NCBI GenBank assembly: GCA_029532415.1
Contig: JAQOTA010000050.1
Location: 5,022,001-5,086,000 of the forward strand
Direction of reading: 5' to 3'
Origin: Marasmius tenuissimus
Taxonomy: Eukaryota; Basidiomycota; Agaricomycetes; Agaricales; Marasmiaceae
DNA: 64,000 bases
The notes below the pieces were generated by a model, which had not been told where the DNA came from, made no database searches, and saw nothing but the letters and a program-made list of their open reading frames with translations. Each line of letters starts with the position of its first letter. Within the stretch, counting starts at the first letter, position 1. This document shows, one piece after another, positions 32,201-42,260 of this stretch. Made by a program: the position numbers and the translations under genes.

Positions 32201-34639
32201 TACGATTTCCTCCTTGGTCTTTGTCTGGCGATCGTGGTGTTGCTCTTCTGCCAGTTGTTGGGATCTGGTGAAGGCTGCTCTAATCGCTATTGGGGTCTCC
32301 TGGTATATTTCTTCATATTTGCGAGGGATCTTTCCTAATATTGACGCAATCGTTCGGCCTTCCCATTCCTCGGGGACCTGGAACCGCTCTTCCTTGTCTT
32401 CCGTGTACCGAACATGGGGGGGTTTCTTTGCTTCTCTTCTTTCTTCCATAAGCTGTCGAAGTTCTTCGTTCAAGGTAGGAGTATGGGAGTGTTCGTGTTT
32501 GACCATCCTCCTACTGCCCGCTATTTTCTCTACAGGTTGTGGCTTTCCTGTCTTCTGGGTGTTGATGTTGACAATTGGTGGGTTCTTCAGGTCGCAGTCA
32601 TTTGGGCAGCGGTCCAGGCTGATAGCGTGTTTTTCCCAGTCGATGTTGGGGTTGTGCTTTTTCAGCCAATCAGTTCCAAGTATCAAGTCGCTATCTCCGA
32701 TGTCTGCAACATAGAATTCTATGTCTTCTGTGTGGTGACTTCCTTCACTGGCATGTATCCTCATGCGTTGCCTGGTACAGTATTTCACCCATCCCAGGGT
32801 GTTTTCCGAGCCATCTACGTTTCAGATTGGGAATGGTTGTGGTATTCGGGTTAGTGTGAAGTTGTGATTTCTGGCGAACCGATCGTTGATGAATATTCCT
32901 TCTGCTCCGCTATCTAGTAACGCTTGAGCACCGATCTTTTTCCCTGTGACTTTGCCTATGAATTCAATTCTTAGAATGATGGGAGGAGTCCTTTCGTTTC
33001 TGGTGAGGGCGGGGATCCTAACTTCACTCGGGTAATTTGAATAGATATGTGTCGTGTTTGGCAAGTCGTAGGTACTTCTATTTACAACTCCCTCTGGCGG
33101 TGCGGCAGGGGAGTGGATTAAAAATCCGTTTTCAAAAATTGAGAAAAGAAGGCAGTGGATTGTTCTGGGGAAAGTTGGCCAAATCATATGGGTAACGGAA
33201 GTGACAGGGTCATCAGCAGGGGCAGGGGGAGACGGGTTTGTGGAAGTGGATGGAGTGGGGGCTGTAGCGGCTCGTACTGCAGGGGCCTGGTTACGACAGA
33301 AGGGGTTGTTGGTTGCTACCTGGGGTTGTGTCGTAGGGACTGTGTTTGAGGGGCACTGTGGTGTATTGTGGCCCTGTTGCCGGCATCTGAAGCAACGTCC
33401 CTCTCTGATGCATCGTTCTCTTTCCTCAGGGGTGAGTTTTCCTACCGGGGTACCATTGAATGGGTTCCGGGATGAAGTCGTTTGCTGGGGGGCAGGAGCA
33501 AGTGGCACTGCTCGAACGTTGACTACAGGGGTGGCTGTCGGCTTCCTCCATAGTTTGGATTCTGCCTGCTGTTGTTCGAAGCGGTTCTGTTTGTGAATTG
33601 CTGCTTTGATGAATTTTTGTAGTCCCTCGGGTTCGGGTTCCATTCCTTCGACTGCCCAGTGCAGGCCAGGGTTCATCCCCGCCTTGAAGAATCAGAGAAG
33701 TGCCTCGTCGTTGTATCCGGTGAAGGGGGCGGCAAGCTCAAAGGCGGCAATGTAATTTTCCAGTTTTGCTAGGTTCCCAGACATGGATATCTCCTCCAGT
33801 ACCACCTGTGACCTTTCCTTTCTCCCTCGCACACCAAAGTCCTGCTTGAATCGATGGCGGATGTCTGCAAAGGTTGTCCATCATTTATTATTCTGGGGAA
33901 TGTCGTCGTCCCAGTGGTCATCTTCTAGCTCGAGACTGCGGGCGTCCGCCCAGGGGTGGTCGATCAAGGACAGGAAAAGGTCGACCCGTTCAGATTCTTT
34001 GGGGTAGAACCTGTTGTTGAAGCGTAGGTATCTTCCAAAGTCGTAGCAGAAGCAGTCCGTTTTGTCGCGATCACCCGTGAAGCGTTCGGGTTTGATTCCT
34101 CGTTCTTTGAGCTCAGAGAATCCTCGAGTTGTGGTGGATCTGAAGCTATCATAGCTGCTATCATCATCCCCTGGGTTGTTGGGTGGAGGAGGGTCTGGTT
34201 CAGGGTCGCTTTTGTCTGGGCTGTCTGGGCGAGGGGTTTCGCCTGGAGGAGGGATTCCCACCGGCTTCTTCCCTTCTTTTACTTCAGTTTTGATCTCGGT
34301 AACAGTGGCGGACATGGTAGGGTTGGTGGAGCTTCCGGCTGGGTTGTCGGTGTCTTTTTGGTCTTCGTCGTGGACTGGGATCGGCTCGGCTGGTTCAGGA
34401 AGAGGTTTGGATAGGTCAGTAGAGGAAAGAACGTCTTCGGGTGGAAATATACGTCGGTTGTTTTTTGCGCGATAGCTCCACCCGTATTCTCCTGTTTGTT
34501 GGTTGCGTTCCCAACGTGCTTCGGCGTAGTATCCGTTGATGCGGATGAAATATATTGATCCTCGTGGTGTGATCCTCCACGGAAGGTCTACCAGGATAGG
34601 TTTGGGGGAAGTGCTGTGCGAAATGGTGGGCAAATACAT
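29201..34639 (-). pseudogene. gag-pol: Gypsy gag-pol polyprotein, one frame with four in-frame TGA stops
   Basis: From ATG 34639 to TAA 29201 there are 1813 codons in a single frame, broken only by TGA at 33881-33883, 33692-33694, 32822-32824 and 31082-31084. Order: gag; CCHC knuckle CFRCRQQGHNTPQC; protease LLDSGAEGIFIND; reverse transcriptase with SPFFFVKKKDGSLR and YMDDILIF; RNase H with TDHKNLEYF; HHCC integrase zinc finger YHDSPIAGHPG...CAKCQ; D-D-E core with ADFITDLP, SDRGPQF and GESERYNQELE; chromodomain YEVDQILDSR...YFVRWVDFPETEDSWEP near the C-terminus. At 31082 the context SEAE-stop-NYEIHDKE is normally AERNYEIHDKE, so CGA became TGA; the same change explains the others. There are no frameshifts. 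The chromodomain would steer integration to methylated histone H3. Confidence 0.9.
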
Positions 34640-35223
34640 TGGGTTTCTAGTGGTCTAGGGTTGTGGTGGTGGAGCCCGGGGTGGAGATGGGGGAAAGGAC
34701 CGGTGAGCTAGGGACGTAGATTGGTGAATCGGCGACGTAAATTGGAGACGGGGGTGCTGGTGTGGGTTCTTGTGGGGGTTGTCGAGGAAATTTGTAGACA
34801 GAGATAGTGGGGTACAAGGGGAATCCAAAGAGTTCTGCGGGTGGGGGAAGTACGAAGTCGTCTCTGCTGAGGGTTCGCGGGAATACTTGTTCTGGTTCAA
34901 AGACCCACTGGTTCAGGGCGATGGTGATGAGTTGATTGATAATAAAGGTTCTGTCGGTTCTGAGGAATGTGATATCGAGGAGGTGGTACTGTGTTTGTAC
35001 TCTGCACTCGTTGTCGTTGATGACCCAGACGAGTCTATGGGAGGCTACCCACTTGAGATGGAAGAAGCGGGGGTCTTCTTGGATTCGCTCCTTGATGTCG
35101 TAGTTTTTGATGCTGGATGGTTCGTTGGAGTAGGTGGTGGTATTCAGATCGAAGTTGCAGTGGTACTCGAAGGATAGGTTGGCCAGGGTGAGTGATTTTG
35201 TATGAGTGAGGTGAGAGTAGGAG
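34640..35223 (-). other. Gypsy 5' leader
   Basis: About 580 nt lies between the primer site and the first in-frame ATG of the polyprotein. It has no long frame in phase with gag. A translation-control or packaging role is possible but nothing specific is seen. Confidence 0.5.
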
Positions 35224-35233
35224 AGCTTAACAA
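35224..35233 (-). promoter_or_regulatory. Gypsy self-priming primer-binding site
   Basis: On the minus strand TTGTTAAGCT begins two bases after the 5' LTR end. It is the exact complement of AGCTTAACAA at 35400-35391 in the same LTR, the predicted start of the transcript (33 bp after a TATA box). This is the self-priming arrangement known from Tf1/sushi-type chromoviruses, where the folded 5' end of the mRNA primes cDNA synthesis and no tRNA is used. Confidence 0.75.
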
Positions 35234-35235
35234 AG

Positions 35236-35766
35236 TGATATGGTAGGGCACGGCTAGTGTCCTCTCAAGTCACTCCTTTAAGTGAGGGCGAGGTTCGAAG
35301 GTCGAGAATCAAGGGTCAAGTGTCGAGGGTCGAAGGTCAAGTGTCGAAGGTCAAGTGTCAAGGTGGGCTTTCACTGGTGTATTTACCAAGTTGTTAAGCT
35401 AAGGAAAGGTTGTACGTACATTGGGCTTATATACTGGAATCTGTCTAGGTCCGGAGTCACTCTGAGTCGTGCTGAGTCGCAGGCGTGTGAGTCGCTTGTA
35501 GTTGGACTGAGTTGTTGTGGGAGTGGCTGCGAATGTCGTGTGAGTCGTTGCGGCTGTTCGTGTATTATGACTCGGGGTGGCATGTGGAGATGTCTGCTGG
35601 GCATGGTCTGGAGCTGTGGTCTGGATGCATAGCTCCACTTACTCCGCGGAGTCGTCTATAGAGATGTTTTTGAATGAGTGGGAAAGGTGGGAAGGGATAG
35701 GTGAGTTGGGTAGGAAGGGGCGTCTATATGGGCGCTTGTTGATGAGAATAGAGGTGAATCGTAACA
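35236..35766 (-). repeat. Gypsy 5' LTR
   Basis: The 531 bp LTR begins (minus strand) TGTTACGATTC and ends ATATCA. It is flanked outside by GTTTG (35767-35771). It carries fewer 14 bp repeat units (about 35299-35362) than the 3' LTR. Confidence 0.93.
35391..35433 (-). promoter_or_regulatory. Gypsy LTR core promoter and predicted transcript start
   Basis: TATATAA (35433-35427, minus strand) is followed 33 bp later by AGCTTAACAA (35400-35391), which pairs with the PBS. The spacing fits a TATA-directed start and would define the U3/R border. Confidence 0.65.
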
Positions 35767-35771
35767 GTTTG

Positions 35772-36984
35772 AGGTCGTCCATGGAAATGTAGGAGGTTTG
35801 TAGATACGAGAGCCAGCATGGGAGGTATGAAGGAGGAGAGGAAGAGAGTGTGGAGGGAATGGTGGTGGTAAGGGGGAAAGAGACGTTGAGATAGGACTGG
35901 AAAGTATTGGCCTTATATACCCGTAGAAGTGGTCGGTGTGCATGGAAACCCCAGATGTGCGTCATGAAGTCGTCATGAGATGGTGGAGGAGGAGGGGAGA
36001 GAGGCTGATGGAGTCGACAAGTCGCTGAGGCCTCTTCTGGTAGGGTCAGTGTTGCTGCCAGGCCTCTGTACCAATGCGTCGCTGGTACGTGTCAAATCTT
36101 CAAAACTGTTGTTCATGGGTAGTCAATAATGATAAAACTAGATCTAAATGGTTTAAAGACACACCTAGGCCCTAAAGCTCCCTCTACTCCAATTCTAGTA
36201 GTCTCCCAGTGTGCTTGACTTGAACGGCATTGAAGTTTGTACCCTGGTAATATGAAGAATGAGAATGAGAAACTAACGAGATTAGACATACTAGACTTAC
36301 TGGAAGATGAATAAGCATTGAAGTGAGCGTGAGACAGAGTCAAGTGGACCGCAAGTACATGACTGTGGTGGTTGAAAATAACGATGGGCAACAGTTGTCG
36401 CGAGTGCGTGAGTGTTGTAGTTCAAACTCCGACAGAATCTGAACACAAGTGCTGGCGCTGGCGCTAGGGCTGGCTCGAGGCGCACAAAATTTGCCGGACC
36501 ACCAGATATTTTGCACCGATGGCAAGTCCTGCCGTCGAATCTTTGTTCTTATGCACGATGGTCACCAGTCATGCTTCAAGGGCAAGTTATTGCTGTCGTA
36601 TAAGTGTCAGAGCTGCCATTTTGATATCTTTCAAACCACTACCATTGCTTAATAGCCATGAAACATGTTAAAATCATCCAAAACCCGTGAAAACCCCCTG
36701 AAAACCCCCCAAAACCATTGACAAAGCCTTTCATTTATCACGACGAGTTTGGTGGGGCACAACCCCAGATATCAATTTGAGGGATTTTTATGGGTTTTCG
36801 GTGAGTTTTAATCATATTTGAACCGTGTTCTAATCCTGTTGTAGACTCCTGAATTTGTGTCAATGCATTGCGGGACTTCATACCAAGGTACAACACTCTC
36901 AAAATCTATCGCTATCGGATTGCTGTATTTTACTAATGCAAATCCATTCTAACTAGGTTTTAAATTTTTGGGTATTTTGCTGAT
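35772..36984. other. No supported gene
   Basis: Right flank of the Gypsy insertion. Short frames only. Near 36675-36715 there is a run of AAAACCCCC-type repeats of no clear meaning. Confidence 0.4.
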
Positions 36985-37110
36985 GTATTATGCAAAACCC
37001 AGTATACAGGGGGTTTGAACCCAAGATCTCACGTCAGAGCCCGTGACCTTTCAGCTTTACCTGCAGGCCGGGAAGCGAGGATGCCACTTCACCACATCAC
37101 CCCTTTGAAC
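36985..37110 (-). repeat. tRNA-related, SINE-like sequence with A and B boxes
   Basis: On the minus strand an exact RNA polymerase III A box (TGGTGAAGTGG, 37094-37084) and, 62 nt later, an exact B box (GGTTCAAACCC, 37021-37011) occur in the right order. The acceptor stem does not pair, so it is not a working tRNA. The tail (ACTGGGTTTTGCATAATACA) recurs at 19332-19349, where it is split by a transposon. It could be a SINE or a chance pair of boxes. Confidence 0.35.
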
Positions 37111-37118
37111 TCTCGGTT

Positions 37119-37216
37119 GTATGGCAATCAGGAGAGACCATAACTCTTAGCGAGGCTGGCACCCCGCCCCGCCGGTCGGCAGTGGCCACCCCGGTCCAAT
37201 ACACTGTCCTCTGTCA
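37119..37216 (+). repeat. 98 bp dispersed repeat, copy A
   Basis: It starts GTATGGCAATC and ends GTCCTCTGTCA. The same 98 bp occurs inverted at 45663-45760 with only five differences, all CpG transitions. The nature is unknown; it could be a short RNA gene, a SINE piece or a conserved exon (one frame reads GETITLSEAGT). Confidence 0.7.
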
Positions 37217-38474
37217 GAAAATATATTAACTGAATTGGGATTTCCTATAATAGTACTAGCACCCAACCTGTGTTTTCAAACTCCGTCTTAGTGTCCTCGA
37301 GGCTTGACTGGATCTTCAACTTTGCTTCTCACTTGACTCCCAAGGCAGGCTTACCCGCTATGATTCCTGATGTCCTCCCCTACCCTCTGTCATACCTTCT
37401 ACTGAATTTATATGACATCTCCATTTCATGGGTGAATTCTCAAATCCAGAGTTTTTATTCTAATTTCTGACCTTCCTGTTTCTTTGTCGTTTGTAGAATG
37501 GCCACATACTGACGAACTGTCGTGCGGAGTCTGGACCTAGGTTGGACGTAGGCGTTGGCGAACTGTCACGTCAACGGTCAGTTGCACCGACGAACTGTCG
37601 TGCAAAATACATACTTGCTTCTCACTTGACACCATTCAACAAGCTGTGAGTTCTATGATCACTCTTTGATGTTTTCTCACTCAACTGGCGAATTTTGTGC
37701 TTCCGAAATACGTAGTCGACGTAAACATGCATATCTACAGCGGTGTAGTGAAAAATCTAGGAACTTATGCTGACTGTTTTTTCCCTTGTATGTTCCGATC
37801 AACCATCGGGCTCCTACGCAGACTTTGATTTACCTCGGGAAATATCATGGTGAATATGTTGAATGAATTTGTGAGGATAGACAGCTATCAGTGAGTTATA
37901 CTATACGTTCATTTGCCAGTGAACAGGGCAGGCTTATGATGAACTGGTACAGGGTGCTTTTGTTGTGCCTATACACCGTTATCCAGCTGCATACGTGTCT
38001 CGGCCTGTATTACTCCAAGTATGTCATTCCAGCACTCACTGTCGTGTCTAGGAACAAACTTTGTACTTGAGTACCCTTAAAATCACTATCTGTACGGCTA
38101 CCAAATGTCAGGACCTGTGATAAACAAATGACTAGCGTCTCAATCAAGCACCCGAGACTTCGGGAGGGAACATAGGACTGGCTTCAGAGGTGTGTTTGTC
38201 ACGTGTTTGCATGGGGTTTGGGTCTTGCCTCATGATTATTGTAAGCTTGACGTCTCTTAGATGTTAATTTTACTCATCTCAGCATACATTCGATGGGAAC
38301 ATAGCCTATCGGAGCTTGAGTATACTCAGCTGCGTGGAGCACACTTGAGAGTATATAGACCTATCCCGACGCCCGCCATCCTTACAACTCATACTTTTGC
38401 CTTCCTTTCTACCCACACACACTCTCTATCTATACAGCATTTCGGTTTATTTAAACTAGGGGGGTTCTGCCGGG
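37217..38474. other. No supported gene; short direct repeat
   Basis: TGACGAACTGTCGTGC near 37512 recurs almost exactly near 37590 (CGACGAACTGTCGTGC), with a weaker third copy between. Otherwise only short frames. The end of this stretch is presumably the 5' region of the alpha-kinase pseudogene. Confidence 0.4.
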
Positions 38475-41400
38475 ATGTCAGAGGAGATTGTGGCCTCAGT
38501 GACAGACCTTGCCTCTGCTGAGTGTTCACGGTGCCGCAAGCCTATTGTTGGCAAGCACCACTTCCTTTGCTCAAAGTCATGCTCCAAACTTCCCGCTTGG
38601 CGGCTTTGCACTGGGTGCCGCAATCACTATTTGCAAAAGCCAGGTACTACCGTTCGTCATATGTCCCTTCCTTTTCTGTTCTCCGTATTTGTGTATGTCT
38701 ACATAATCTATGGTCTTCAGCGACTGCCTTCGCAAAAACTGGTACTGCTTTCAGCTCCAGGCCTACCGATTCCTCTGCAATCCGGGAGAATGTTAATAAG
38801 GCGCAACGTGGTGGTAAGTGATTGTTTTTTGTTTCTTTTTGATATTATCCGACCTAGATCTCAATGTTTTGTTTCGACAGAAACTCCTCATGGATTTGTT
38901 CAAGCACTCCCTGTCACACAGGCGTTGTCGTCATCATTGGCCTGATCCACTGCTCTTCCCTTGCAAGCACCATGAGTCCCACAATATCCACCGGGAGATA
39001 TTGTCAAGTTGTGATTCCCCGAGGAACTTCAAAGCCATAACTCTGTCATGGTTGGACAAAATTGGGCTCATGAGTTGCATGAAAAGTGCAGCACTTTCTT
39101 CAAGAACATGGCCTACTGTGCGGGAAATGTGGACCTCGTCACAATTCAAGCAACAATGATGTATGTGACCGACATAGCAGTGTACAAACCTGTTGGAGTG
39201 AGTAATGGTAGACTTTTCGATGTTCTCAACCTCACTATTTGTGCTACAGAATGTAACTGCCATGATACCACACGTCAATGTTCATATCGGTGCGTGTGAC
39301 CTACATGACCTATGCTATATAAGTGTGCTGCCTACCTGGCTCACCTGGTCACGTAATGTTGCTATCACAATCCGCGACACAACTCTCTGCGACCATATAA
39401 ACACGCCGATTACACCTGGAACTCCAGACATTGACTCTATTCACAAGCATTGTTTTGTTCTGAGTGGCAAGAAGCAGAAGAAAACCTTGATCACGACCAA
39501 GGCTATTAAGGTTAATCTTCTGATCTCAAACGTTCTGGTCACGGAAGGAGTGTACCGTCGTGAGTCTTTACCTCCTGGAGAGGAGCCTGAGCTCAGCAAT
39601 ACTCTTACACATGTGCGTCCACTCACAGTGCCTCCTTTCATTGGATTTTTCTGAATGAGATATGGTTCCAGATCATGGGAGCAAGGAGTGATTCCTTTAA
39701 GGTGTCCGTGTCTCCAAAGAAGCGTTCAAAGAGAAAGCACACTGGTCCCTGCACAAATGAGGGGTCCGACCATGACTACCTCATTGTCAGCAATGATGGA
39801 AGTGACACCGAATACAAACCCTCTAGCAAGGTTCAACGGAGAGATACCGCTGCCAGGCCTGCTCGGGGCTCGAAGGTTGAGTTGGTATGCCTGAAATCAC
39901 ATCTTCATCAGTTCCAACCTTAATAAATTCCACCATAGCTTCGCATCTTGAGTGCCCCGCTACCACCAGATGGTGTTTTTCTCGCTGATTTTACGGTAGC
40001 AAATACAGTGGTGGTACGTGCCCTTCCTCTGACCAACTAGTTGTCACTGAGCTGACAGATTTCAACTGTCAGACCCCTACTCCCAAAGATACAGTTTGTG
40101 GACAGTGCACTGCTATTGTTGTTGGACCTCCGGCCATTCCGACTCCATTTGCTGCAATGAACCTGTCAAAGGAAAGACTGGTTTCAGCTTTAAGTAGCCA
40201 GAGGTCGGGAAGATCAACTTCTCGTATGTGCTGTGTTGCTCGGTGCACTGGCTGATAGTCTGACTATTCTGCACAAGGGCACTCCATTCCGATTATGGTT
40301 TACTGTCTTCCGGAGGCCCTTACACTTGACGATTTGCTTGCATCCCCACAAAACCTTGACCCCCGCACTGATCTCGAGGGTCAAAGCACAACAGTGACTT
40401 CCGACCCGTGTCAGCAGGTACACTGAGGTGCTTTTAAGGTTACTTTGGGTGAATGTCACACTGCAGATGTTGTCATTGGCAAATCCCTAGATGTTTGCCT
40501 GAAGCGAACATTTGACAAGTTCAATTCAGCAACTGGCGTATTTTCGTACCCGGATGCCGCCCAACAATACACCAATCTAGCTCAAGAACTAAATTGTATT
40601 AGGTGGGCAAGTGCTCTTCTTAGCTTGGTCTACTCCTGGATCGAGGATCAGGATCGTCATCCTTTCTTCAATATCCCTCAGTTGCACTTTGTTCATGCTG
40701 GCCTAGCAGTATCGCAATCGCTGGATACAAAGGAAGAGTATTATCTTGTAGAGGAATGTTACATCCATGCATCTTACCCTGGTCTATCTTACCTGGTCAC
40801 ATCACACTTGGCTAGTCACATCACTTCCAGACCCATTCTGGGTACTTCCGGGCTATTATTCTAGTCCATCCCAACACTATTCCATCCCCGGCACTCAACC
40901 CTCACTTCCGCACTTCAGTCTCTCACACCAAGTCCATCCCCGGAACCTCCACTACTTCCGCCTCCACTTCCGGGACTCTTTCCATCTTATTCTGACTTGT
41001 TCTGACTTACTTATCTCCGACTTCTGAGATATTCCCACACTCACTTATTCTATTCATACCTTCATTCCATCACGCACATATTCATTTCCGGTTCATTTCC
41101 CTTCCGGTACATTCCTCCCTGTGTTTGACTTCCATATGATACATCAACCTTTCCCGCACTTGACTCACTTATGATTCATTCATTTACTATAACCCTATAT
41201 AAGCTCTATACTTCTATCCTGTAAAGAAGACTCGAAATCAACCAGAATCACCTGGATACTTTCCCATCATGACTCTAATGTCTTTTCTTCTCTCTTGCAA
41301 CTTGTCCTCTTAGTCTAGTAGAAGGACAGCTCAGTTCATGGTGCTGTTGGCGAAACCTTCAGCTACTGTCTGCTCTAGATCCGTTGCTCCCACACTCCTT

Positions 41401-41906
41401 CATCTTATCTCTTTCCTATCCATCTATCCGACAGCATATAAAACCCCATATCTTATCTTTATCCATATCCGATCCGCACGATCCTAACAAGGAAGTCATT
41501 TCCAGTTCTGGGACTTGGGGATTTACCAAGTACATCTCCAACGACTCTGCTTCAATAATTCCTGCAGCCAAAGGTTCCGCATTACATAAAACGAGGGATT
41601 GTTACGCTCGGTTCCTCTCCTTTGCTCAGCATGTTCAGTTTCTTCAGACAAAGAAGCTGGCATTCACTGCTGACTTCCAGGGTGCTGGCAAACTACTCAC
41701 TGATCCTCAAATTATTACCAATCCCACGTATGTGCTATACTTTACTCTTCAATTTACTGCAATCCTCAGTCTCTATCAAATCATATAGGTTACTTCCACG
41801 TGGTCTCTTCACTGGGGGGAATACCGCCTTTGAGACCTTCGCAACCACACACAAGTGTGTTGACAACAAATTTTGTCAATTTTTCAAACCTGGTGCTCTT
41901 TCGTAA
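38475..41906 (+). pseudogene. Fungal alpha-type protein kinase, disrupted
   Basis: Alpha-kinases (MHCK/eEF2K fold) phosphorylate Ser/Thr. Exon 1 (38475-38643) encodes a Cys-rich N-terminus (CSRCRKPIVGKHHFLCSKSC...CTGC). Exon 2 is 38721-38813; exon 3 starts at 38881. In one frame exon 3 then hits TGA at 38943, 38973 and 39012, where the flow (QAP-stop-VPQY, VKL-stop-FPEEL) suggests Arg, and continues as HELHEKCSTFFKNMAY. Later pieces include KKTLITTKAIKVNLLIS. The kinase domain starts VTLGECHTADVVIGKS (about 40438), with another TGA just before (40424), and has FFNIPQLHFVHAGLAVSQ, then YLVEE. A 733 bp solo LTR interrupts after 40756. Removing it and one TSD copy restores YLVEEVISSSG and FTKYISND. 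Domain end: FLSFAQHVQFLQ, DFQGAGKLLTDPQI and, after a last intron, FTGGNTAFETFATTHKCVDNKFCQFF. Stop TAA 41904. Confidence 0.72.
40757..41489 (+). mobile_element. Solo LTR inside the alpha-kinase pseudogene
   Basis: 733 bp running from TGTTACATCC to CCTAACA is flanked by a perfect 5 bp duplication AGGAA (40752-40756 and 41490-41494). It has TATATAAG at 41196-41203 and no coding region. TG...CA ends, a TSD and an exact rejoining of the kinase frame show a retrotransposon LTR left after recombination between two LTRs. It is unlike the LTRs of the Gypsy and Copia elements nearby. Confidence 0.88.
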
Positions 41907-42260
41907 CTTCAGACCCCTTTTTAGTATCAATGCTCCCTATTAATCAACATACCTTCGTTTAACCTAGTCATATTAATACCCATCCGCAACTTAGGCTAGT
42001 CACATGTTAATTAATTGAACTATGTACAACTCCAATCGCGTATGGACTCTGAGCGGTTTTCACAGCAAGTGGTGACCTCCTGACTACTGAAAATCCAATG
42101 AATTTGTCTCACTATTATACAAGATGAAATGGTGCACAAAAACTGCTTGAAAGGTATTTGGGAGGGAAATTAGGGACTGGAATACATAGGAGATGTGATA
42201 GAGCACAGATCAATAGCTTCATGTCCACCCGAGACTAAATCAAACAAATGCCTGTGAGTC

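Larger units (their letters stand above)
22240..35766 (-). mobile_element. Gypsy-type LTR retrotransposon (chromovirus), with nested Copia element
   Basis: LTRs lie at 35236-35766 (5' for the minus strand) and 22240-22715 plus 29107-29189 (3', split by the Copia insertion). The flanking duplication is GTTTG at 22235-22239 and 35767-35771. Without the insert the element is about 7.1 kb. The minus-strand order is LTR, PBS, gag with CCHC knuckle, protease, reverse transcriptase, RNase H, integrase, chromodomain, PPT, LTR. A C-terminal chromodomain and single-frame polyprotein place it with chromoviruses. The LTR ends are TG...CA. The body is intact in length, but the polyprotein carries four TGA stops. 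Confidence 0.93.

Noticed and set aside
29201..34639. TGA read as an amino acid (recoding or an altered genetic code) in the Gypsy polyprotein
   Set aside because: Four intact genes in the window (HIR1, the zinc-finger gene, and two family genes) end in TGA, and LTR differences show CpG decay. Mutation explains the TGAs more simply than recoding.
36985..37110. Functional tRNA gene
   Set aside because: The boxes are good, but the putative acceptor ends do not pair and no clear anticodon arm is visible.
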